Positions 56,801-64,000 of a DNA stretch of 64,000 bases are shown here, one piece after another. Below the pieces are notes generated by a model that worked only from the letters and a program-made list of their open reading frames with translations, made no database searches and was not told where the DNA came from. Position numbers and translations under genes: made by a program. The stretch is taken from positions 1,736,001 through 1,800,000 of the forward strand of contig JAESUZ010000980.1 of NCBI GenBank assembly GCA_017311185.1, written 5' to 3'. Source of the DNA: Proteles cristata cristata. Its lineage: Eukaryota > Chordata > Mammalia > Carnivora > Hyaenidae. Each line of letters starts with the position of its first letter. Position 1 is the first letter of the stretch.

Positions 56801-57177
56801 TTAATCAGATTGCAGGGGCTTTATGTTGTATTAAATTACAAATTGTGTGTCTCTGTAGCACATGAGACGTTAGACACCCAGATGCAAAGGAGGCACTCAT
56901 GCGCACCAACTGTCCCCAACCCTATGTTTACTCTTGCTTGGACTGGACTAACTCAGGGAAATTTTCCAGTTCATTCCTCAGGGTACAAGGAATTTATACA
57001 TATGAACAATCCTACCATCTTTAGTGGACACTGTCTAGAAAGTTCGCTTCATAAAGCTTCTCCCAAGCCTGCTTTATGGACATGGTGCTGGCCCTGATCT
57101 CCTTTCAACCTCTAAGTACTGTCCACACCCCCAGCTGCAGTCTGGCTCTTGTGAGCATCTGGACTAGACAAGAACTG

Positions 57178-57335
57178 AGTAGAGTGATGGCTCCAGTATT
57201 AGACTGGCTTGGGTTCAGACACTGGCACTATAATGAAGTAGCTGTGACACCTTAAGCTTTTTATTTAATTTCTGAGACTCCATTTCCTAACTTGTGCAAA
57301 GAAGACACCACTAGCTACATTGTAAAGAGATAGAA
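57178..57335 (+). repeat. MIR
   Basis: 'GACTGGCTTGGGTTCAGACACTGGC' and 'GACTCCATTTCCTAACTTGTGC' follow MIR. Confidence 0.75.
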
Positions 57336-57453
57336 AAAATAAAAAATAAAGCTTTACTACAGCCCAAGAGTTAAAAGTAACAGACATCACAAATATGGAT
57401 ATTTAGAATTGTCCAGATATTTAAATTGTAGTCTTTTAAAAATAAATGATTTT

Positions 57454-57690
57454 GGGGATACCTGGGTGGCTCAGTCGGTTGAGCATCTAACTTCGGCTCA
57501 GATCATGATCTCGATGTTTGTGAGTTTGAGCCTCACATCAGGATCTGTGCTGACAGCCAAGAGCCTACAGCCTGCTTCAGATTCTGTGTCTCCCTCTCTC
57601 TCTCAAAAGGTGGTGGAGGGCTCCCATTCACACTCTGTCTCTCTCTCTCTCTCAAAAATAAATAAAAATAATTTTAAAATTTTTTAAATA
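57454..57690 (+). mobile_element. Feliform SINE with rearranged body
   Basis: A plus-strand copy in which the usual TGCCCCTCCCCTGCTC block is replaced by 'CAAAAGGTGGTGGAGGGCTCCCATTC' between two C/T tracts. Confidence 0.92.
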
Positions 57691-57914
57691 AAAGATTTTA
57701 AAGAAAGGCAACTGTGCAATTAAGACACACCCTGTGCTTTCTTTGAGCTCACAGCCCTTGAATAGATGATCAAATCTGCAGTGGTACAATAATTAAGCCT
57801 AACAAGTACTTAATTATTTTTATAATTAGAAAAGTAAATAATTGAATGAATGAGTGAGTGAATAAATGAAAGAATGAATTCTACTGAAGTTATTTGGAAA
57901 AAAAGTTCAATTTT

Positions 57915-58140
57915 GGGGCGCCTGGGTGGCTCAGTCGGTTGAGCATCCGACTTTCGCTTAGGTCATGACCTCGCGGTTCGTGGGTTCGAGCCCCGCATCG
58001 GGCTCTGTGCTGACTGCCAGCTCAGAGCCTGGAGCCTGTTTCAGTCTGTGACTCCCTCTCTCTCTGACCCTCCCCTGCTCACGCTGCTCTCTCTCTCTAG
58101 AAATAAATAAAAAAATATTAAAAAAAAAAAAAAAAGAAAA
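57915..58140 (+). mobile_element. Feliform SINE, youngest-looking, perfect TSD
   Basis: AAAAAAGTTCAATTT occurs before (ending 57913) and after (58142-58156). Its CpG positions are still intact (CTCGCGGTTCGTGGGTTCG). It carries the long body (TGACTGCCAGCTCAGAGCC) and a pure A tail. Confidence 0.97.
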
Positions 58141-58156
58141 GAAAAAAGTTCAATTT

Positions 58157-59325
58157 CATATGTATCCTCTAGGTGGCGAACTGAAACTTCCTACTGTATA
58201 TTGCGTTTCCTTGTGTCTTCCATAACTGACACAAAAATTTTACTAAAAAAAATCTATGATTCTATGTCTGTCATGGTAAAAAAGTAAGAAATCACTAATG
58301 TATTTTCTCCCCGATGTTATCTCTTTATTTCTCTTTATTTTTACGTCTTTATGTTTCTTGTCCAAAAATTTGTTTATAGAAAGTCATTAAGAAATATGAT
58401 TGTGTAAGTACTCTAAAGAAACCGAATTGTGCAATAGACTTTTCAAAGCACTTCTGCAAGCTTGCTGTGAGTACTTTCCATTTTGTGGCGTACTCCTAGG
58501 AAAACACTGTTTTATCCAAAGTTGGTTATTTTCCTAGGATGTTCATTCTCCTCTAAATATGAGGAAGAATTAGAGTAAATCTCCTAACAATTACTTTTTT
58601 TAAACTAAGTCTCAAGTATGTATTTTTTCCCTTTTAGATTCATTGTGACAGTGACAGATAAAATTGAATCAGAGCTGAATGAATTATTCTGTAAATTGAA
58701 TAGAGAAGCACAATCAAATGAGATAAATTAATCCAAATACATTGCTTTAATTTTCCTTCAGGTCAGGATATGAGTTCCCTGAATGATTTAAATAATGCCC
58801 CCCAATCCCATGTTCCTGTGTGATGATATAGTCTATATTTTCTTATACAGGAAACATGACCTGAAAATATCTTGGAGTGCCATGAAAGCTGAAGGACAAA
58901 GCTAAAATCCACCAAAGAGTGCACCAAACAGGAACAACAAGAATTGAAGGTGCCTGTCCTGTTTCCAAAAGCAAGGGGAGGAGGTAAGTAAAAAGAACAA
59001 TGACATGTTATAGCCCAAGAGCTAAAATTAAATGCATGTAAACAATTCTTGTTGGAACTAGAAGCCAATGTAGATTAGGCAAACCAGGTAAAGAGTTCTT
59101 TCTTGCCAAAACATGCCAGGAGAAGAGTCACCTCGCATTGAGACATGGCTACTGACAGAAATGAGGTTAATACTGGACAGTTACAGGGGATTCTGAACTT
59201 GCAGCTCTTAAAAGGTGGTATGTATGTAAGGCCCATATTTCTTTTTTACCGTATTCACAAAGCTGAAAGCCAGTTTGTTCAGATACTGGAATCTGAGTGA
59301 GAATTTGTACCTTATTGTAAATATT
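58157..59325. other. Unassigned sequence
   Basis: Nothing recognised. A 101-codon minus frame at 58763-59068 has no motif. Confidence 0.5.
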
Positions 59326-59327
59326 TC

Positions 59328-59440
59328 TCTAACACACATTTCTTAAGCAACAGCTCTGGGCCAGGCCCTTGAATAATACAAAGATGAATAAGGCATGGTC
59401 CCTGCCCTCAGACATGTACACACATAATTATATGAGATTA
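59328..59440 (-). repeat. Probable L2/MIR-like fragment, minus strand
   Basis: 'CAACAGCTCTGGGCCAGGCCCTTG' and 'GCATGGTCCCTGCCCTCAGACATG' are typical of a reversed old LINE tail. Confidence 0.5.
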
Positions 59441-59444
59441 ATCA

Positions 59445-60345
59445 AGGGAGAGAGAGGGAAAAAAAAAAAAAGAGCTAAGGCCAAACTCTTATGTCGATGT
59501 GAGAGTATGGAAGGTCCCATCCCACAGTTGGGTTAGTATCAACTTGTCTAACCAGAATCCAAACATAGCAGTAGTTTTTGCTGAATTTCTAATTAAACCC
59601 GTTCTTCTGGGACTCTGATGCAGCTAAAGCCATGGAAATAGGCCTGGAAACAAGGAGATATAAGCACCTAAAAAGCCTTTCCAAAGGCATTGTGGGCTTG
59701 TTTCATAAGATCATTCCCAAAGGTATGCAAGAAGCCAGAAGAGTTACAGAAGAAAACAACATCCATTAAATCAACGTATTATTCCTAACTTTATCGTGAG
59801 CATGCAACCCTAAATCTTTCTAAGTAAAATAAGTATAATCATTAATAGAGGAGTATAAATGAATCATAGAATATCTCATATAGTAATTTTTTTAAAAAAT
59901 GATGTAGCTCTAGACTAGTAACATCTCCATATGTACAAAAATTAAAGAAAACAGCCAGAAGGAGACAATTTAGGCTATAAACTTGCCTTGTGACTTGATA
60001 CAATTTAAAGACTTTTTCTAAAGGTTAAATAAAAGCAGAAAATGGTGCAAACATGTTAATAAAGTATTAAATATGATGTACTCTTTACTTATCGCTTTTA
60101 TGTTATGCCTCCAGAATTATAATGATTTAAAGTGAATTTTTTATTTAAAAATTTTTTCGGTATTTGGATTGTCATTGTACCTATAAAAAACATTTTGTCT
60201 TTTTATAGATGAAGGTTTGTGAAGGTTTTTAATATTGTCCCTACATATTACTAGGTTTTGGCACTTTCTCTACAGCCACTTTTGCAAGCTAACACATATT
60301 TAAAGTCTTCAGTCCAAATAGCCCATGCACATTTCAATATCAATT
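59445..60345. other. Unassigned AT-rich sequence
   Basis: Nothing recognised. Confidence 0.5.
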
Positions 60346-60362
60346 CAAAGAGAGAGAAGTAC

Positions 60363-60579
60363 TTTTTTTTTAAATGTTTTTTTTTTAATTTATTTCCAGG
60401 AGAGAGAGACAGCGTGAGCAGGGGAGGGTCAGCGAGAGAGGGAGTCACAGACTGAAACAGGCTCCAGGCTCTGAGCTGGCAGTCAGCACAGAGCCCGACG
60501 CGGGGCTCGAACCCACAAACCGAGATCATGACCTAAGCAAAAGTCGGACGCTTAACCGACTAAGCCACCCAGGCGCCCC
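60363..60579 (-). mobile_element. Feliform SINE, young subfamily, left of the gap
   Basis: A full-length minus-strand copy (GGCGCCCC head at 60572-60579) stopping exactly at the N run. GAGAGAGAAGTAC precedes it at 60350-60362. Confidence 0.94.
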
Positions 60580-60679
60580 NNNNNNNNNNNNNNNNNNNNN
60601 NNNNNNNNNNNNNNNNNNNNNNNNNNNNNNNNNNNNNNNNNNNNNNNNNNNNNNNNNNNNNNNNNNNNNNNNNNNNNNN
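60580..60679. other. Assembly gap (100 N)
   Basis: Exactly 100 N, the conventional size for a gap of unknown length. True sequence and length are not known. Confidence 0.99.
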
Positions 60680-60858
60680 AGGGAGAGACAGCGTGAGCAG
60701 GGGAGGGTCAGAGAGAGAGGGAGTCACAGACAAACAGGCTCCAGGCTCTGAGCTGGGAGTCAGCACAGAGCCCGACGCGGGGCTCGAACCCACAAACCGC
60801 GAGATCATGACCCAAGCGAAAGTCGGACGCTTAACCAACTAAGCCACCCAGGCGCCCC
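60680..60858 (-). mobile_element. Feliform SINE, young subfamily, right of the gap
   Basis: The same subfamily and strand as the copy left of the gap, beginning inside the body (AGGGAGAGACAGCG) and running to the head at 60858. GAGAGAGAAGTAC follows at 60861-60873. Confidence 0.94.
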
Positions 60859-60879
60859 TTGAGAGAGAAGTACATTTTG

Positions 60880-61294
60880 ACCCAACATCTGTTATTAAGT
60901 TGACAGCCTATCTCCATATCAGCCCAAGGTATATCTGTTATCATTCGCCTTTTACTCTTCATTACTTTCCATTTTCAGAAAAGAAAAAGAAAAGGAGAAA
61001 AGTTGGAAAGCGGCTCAGTAAAAGCACAAAAGGGACTGACCACCCCTTCCGGCAGCAGGAACTGAAAGTCGTCTGTTAACTGTAACCTTTAGGTTTATGG
61101 TAAGACAATAATCCAGGCCCTGTGGCTTCTGCTTTATTGTGATTGTACCATTTTTTCCCTTAGTAAAAAATTCTCTTTGAGTAAGTTCTCTTCAATGACT
61201 CAAGCCCTCTTGACATGGCAATAGCTTCCTCCCACAAGGAAATTTTCGAATACAAAAGCCAGAGTCTTCCTTCTTTAAGCCGAACTCCCCTCTA
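60880..61294. other. Unassigned sequence
   Basis: No repeat recognised; it leads into a GC-richer segment. Confidence 0.45.
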
Positions 61295-61295
61295 G

Positions 61296-61566
61296 AAATG
61301 AGGCCGAAAGTCACAGAAAGAAAGCCTGTGTGGCCTGCTGAGGATGCCGGGCACAGCCCACCGCTCCAGTCAGCCCGTGACCTTTCACAAGAAGACAAAC
61401 ACACAGAGAAGCACCACCACATTGTAATGCCAGCATTACACAAGCATAGCAGGTGCATCCACGCCCTTCTGGTGCCACAGCTGGACATGCCCAGACTCTC
61501 CCACTCACGGGGCCACCCGGGCTTGTCTGAATTCAAGTCAGTAGAAGCTCATTGCCATGGGGATAG
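61296..61566 (+). other. Candidate 271-nt exon in a GC-richer segment
   Basis: Acceptor CTCCCCTCTAG (AG at 61294-61295), an ATG two bases in (61298), 89 open codons (starts MRPKVTERKPVWPAEDAGHS) and a donor ATAG|GTGAGA (GT at 61567-61568). About seven CpGs are in the segment. The opposite strand is also open over 114 codons (61192-61536), as is common in GC-rich DNA, which weakens the coding case. No family recognised. It may instead be a regulatory element or non-coding exon. Confidence 0.25.
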
Positions 61567-61574
61567 GTGAGATC

Positions 61575-61875
61575 TAGGTTTGATGCCAATCAACACATGC
61601 ATGATTGCCCAACAAGGAAAATAAAGAAGTAAAGCAAACATAGGCATCCATACCTATACAATTCTTTTAAAGAGGACTTGAAATACAAAAGCTAACACAA
61701 AAAGAAAGTGGTATTAGCTCAGTAAGTATGAAATAGCACCAACACTCTCTAAAACAATTTTCTAATCCCAGCAAAACACAGTTTCAACTGCCCTCAACAG
61801 CACTTTTTGGTTTACTGTAAATACATTAGTTACACTAAATAACCTACCAAAAAACTTAAGAGAAATTAAAATAAT
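61575..61875. other. Unassigned sequence
   Basis: Nothing recognised. Confidence 0.5.
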
Positions 61876-61879
61876 AGTG

Positions 61880-62105
61880 TTGTAATGATGACAATAATAA
61901 TTACAGTTACCATTTACCAAACACTCATTAGGTGCCAGTTTGCGATATTTTAGCTGCATGGCTTAATCTTCGTAACAGTCTTGTGAGGCAGGTTCTATTA
62001 TCCCCATTATACAGATAATGAAACTATATCCCATCTCAAGTAAATATCTTTTCCCAAAACACCCAGCTAGAGTGAAAGTGCCATAATCAAACTCCAACTG
62101 AATTT
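61880..62105 (-). repeat. MIR, minus strand
   Basis: 'CCAAACACTCATTAGGTGCCAG', 'AGGCAGGTTCTATTATCCCCATTATACAGATAATGAAAC' and 'CCAGCTAGAGTG' are MIR in reverse. Confidence 0.88.
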
Positions 62106-62117
62106 TTCCCACTGTAC

Positions 62118-62340
62118 CAGGGGTCAGCAGACTGCGACCCTTGTGTCATAGTCGTCTTCCCGGTTGTTTTGGTAAATAAAATTGCACTGGGATTCAGACA
62201 TTCACTTCCATGTATGTGTCATCTGTGGCTGCTTTGGTGCTGGAACGGCAGAGTTAAGTAGTTGTGACAGAAACCATATGGTTCACAAAAGCTAAACAAT
62301 TGACTACCAGGCCCTCTAGAGAAAAACTTTGCCAACCTCT
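62118..62340. mobile_element. Nonautonomous hAT-type DNA transposon (MITE)
   Basis: The ends are imperfect inverted repeats: CAGGGGTCAGCAGACT at the left and, read in reverse, CAGAGGTTGGCAAAGT at the right. The inside ('TGTGGCTGCTTTGGTGCTGGAACGGCAGAGTTAAGTAG') matches a common mammalian element of the Charlie group whose name I am not sure of. I found no clear 8-bp TSD. Confidence 0.75.
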
Positions 62341-62344
62341 GTTC

Positions 62345-63080
62345 TTCAGTGTGCCATTAAACATTTTTGCTATAAAAAATATTTTCCAAGAATTAGGAAA
62401 TTCTAAGAAGCAGGTGTTCACTGCAATTAATCATTAATTTCTTTGTGAACAGCTACACCCAAGACATTCCGCCTCTGCATAGAGCTTTCTTCTACTCCCT
62501 AAAAATTTAGTTGGGAAAGAGTATTGGAAAAAGAGAATTTGAATTTCACTGATGAATTCATTCCTGTCTTCCCAGTCCAGCTTCTCCTCAGCTCACTTTC
62601 TCACAGGACATCCCATCCAACTATGTACAGAAGAGAAAAGGAGAGAGAAGAACACAATGAAAAAGTGTTTCTATAGCTTCATGGAGCTTCTATTCCATTT
62701 TCAGACCCTGCTCACATGCCATAGGGGAAATCTGAAGGAAACGTGACGAATATCAGGGTTTACTTGGTGTAGATTTGCCTGATTGATATAAACCGGATGA
62801 ATAATATAATTTTAACACAGAAGACACATCAGATAGTAACCAATTGAGATGATTCAGTTTATCAACTAAAAGCAAGCAAACAGCAACACAAACAACAAAA
62901 AACAAGAACCTAGCAAAGCTGGGTGACAGATTTCTCCCAGGTTAAAGAAGTAGCAACAGAGAAGAGGCTTCTCATTCATTCTACCACACATTCAACAGAA
63001 TCCAGTTGAAGGCCACCACTGTATCCTATTCACCAGGTTCAATGTATACATTAAGTTCATGTCCTTTAGCAAGGCCACAC
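62345..63080. other. Unassigned sequence
   Basis: Nothing recognised. Confidence 0.5.
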
Positions 63081-63084
63081 CTGT

Positions 63085-63320
63085 AATAGAAAGGTGAAAC
63101 AGCTGATTCAGGTTCAAATCCTGTTTTGGTCACTTACTATTTATATAAATTTGGGAAGGTCAGAAAACCAGTTTAAGCCTCAGTTTTATAGAAGTAAAGT
63201 ATGGTTCATTGTTCCGTGAGTGTAAAGAAGAGAAAATGGAACAGCCAGTGCCTAACGAAGTATTGAGCACATTGTAGGCACTTTCTCAATATGTGGCAAA
63301 TGCTAGTATTGTTCTTAAAA
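63085..63320 (+). repeat. MIR, nearly complete
   Basis: 'TTCAGGTTCAAATCCTGTTTTGGTCACTTACTATTTATA' through 'CCAGTGCCTAACGAAGTATTGAGC' follows MIR. Confidence 0.8.
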
Positions 63321-63667
63321 GACAAGTAAGACTGCATCCATCACCTTGGTCTTTTATTGGACCAAGGTCAGTAGGAATTAACAGTTGGACAAGAAAGCAC
63401 TTCTCAGCTTAGGTATAGGTGATAACCTCCTGGCCATGTACTATAGAGGTATTTTCACTCTGAGGGAAATTCAGAATTCTCACCTGAAAGCTAAATGTTA
63501 ATTTTCTAATCAAGTCTTGTACCAGTTGCACATAATTGTTATTATATGTTATGATTTATGGACAGCCTTGTTTTTAATTATGAGGTTTTTATTGGAAAGA
63601 CAGGTTTCGGGGTGAGTCTGCCATCTGACTTGCCAGCACTTGTTACAAGTTTTTATAGTGTGACTCA

Positions 63668-63668
<1 letters not shown>

Positions 63669-63716
<48 letters not shown>
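63669..63716. repeat. (GT)n microsatellite
   Basis: About 23 uninterrupted GT units. Confidence 0.97.
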
Positions 63717-63718
<2 letters not shown>

Positions 63719-63719
63719 A

Positions 63720-64000
63720 GGACTGCTATTATTAAATGTTGCTGGCATATAGTAAGAAATTTGTGATTCAAATTTGTCCATATGTACCTCCCCACCACCT
63801 ACTCTATCCCTTCACATGCCCCACCCCTCCCCCATTTATCAAGGCTAGCTATGGATTATTTTCAAGGTTTCATACAGATAACCTCACTTGGAATGGTCCT
63901 TGACTAATTCCCTCTAGCTATTCGTGCATATTAAATAGAAGCAAAGACTGCTCAAAAGTGAAAATCTTTTCAGGTAGTGTGGTGGATAGAAAAACTGGAG
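63720..64000. other. Unassigned sequence
   Basis: Nothing recognised up to the window edge. Confidence 0.5.

Overview
The window is nuclear DNA from a carnivoran mammal, almost certainly a felid or close feliform. The main evidence is about 38 pieces of a tRNA-derived SINE with a short C/T-rich body and an (A/T)-rich tail. Its head reads GGGGCGCCTGGGTGGCTCAG, it has a Pol III B-box-like GGTTCGAGCCCC, and its body reads TGCTGACAGCTCAGAGCC. This is the feliform version of the carnivore tRNA-Lys SINE, not the canid or mustelid version. A nearly full-length carnivore-type LINE-1 agrees. The name is recognised by eye; no database was searched.

I find no convincing protein-coding gene, RNA gene, CRISPR array, operon or bacterial/viral system. 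Most long open frames are SINE antisense shadows or decayed LINE-1 frames. The window looks like an intergenic or deep-intronic stretch made of repeats of several ages: ancient L2, MIR, MER5A and hAT-type fragments; older L1 3' ends; one 6.5-kb L1; and young SINEs, many with clear target-site duplications (TSDs).

Layout. 1-4.2 kb: an old L1 3' end with a 59-bp tandem duplication, then six minus-strand SINE pieces (two nested), an L2 and a MIR. 4.2-15.6 kb: L2, MIR, MER5A, scattered SINEs and unassigned sequence, ending in a CpG-richer unexplained segment. 15.6-22.1 kb: full-length, dead L1 on the plus strand. 22.1-29.1 kb: an inverted SINE pair, old repeats split by SINEs, an antisense L1 3' end, and 2.5 kb of unassigned sequence. 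29.1-36.7 kb: dense SINE cluster with a long same-strand run and a tandem pair sharing a target site. 36.7-44.8 kb: L2 copies, one with recognisable endonuclease and reverse-transcriptase relics, and a pair of related unassigned repeats. 44.8-52.4 kb: free of SINEs, with MIRs only. 52.4-64 kb: more SINEs and MIRs, a 100-N assembly gap inside a SINE locus, a GC-richer segment near 61.4 kb, a hAT-type MITE and a (GT)n array.

Four short segments look like exons by splice signals plus an open frame (3425-3503 +, 35619-35739 +, 53923-53966 -, 61296-61566 +). A fifth open frame (46289-46543 -) has coding-like third positions. All five are low-confidence leads. They are on both strands, so they do not form one obvious gene.
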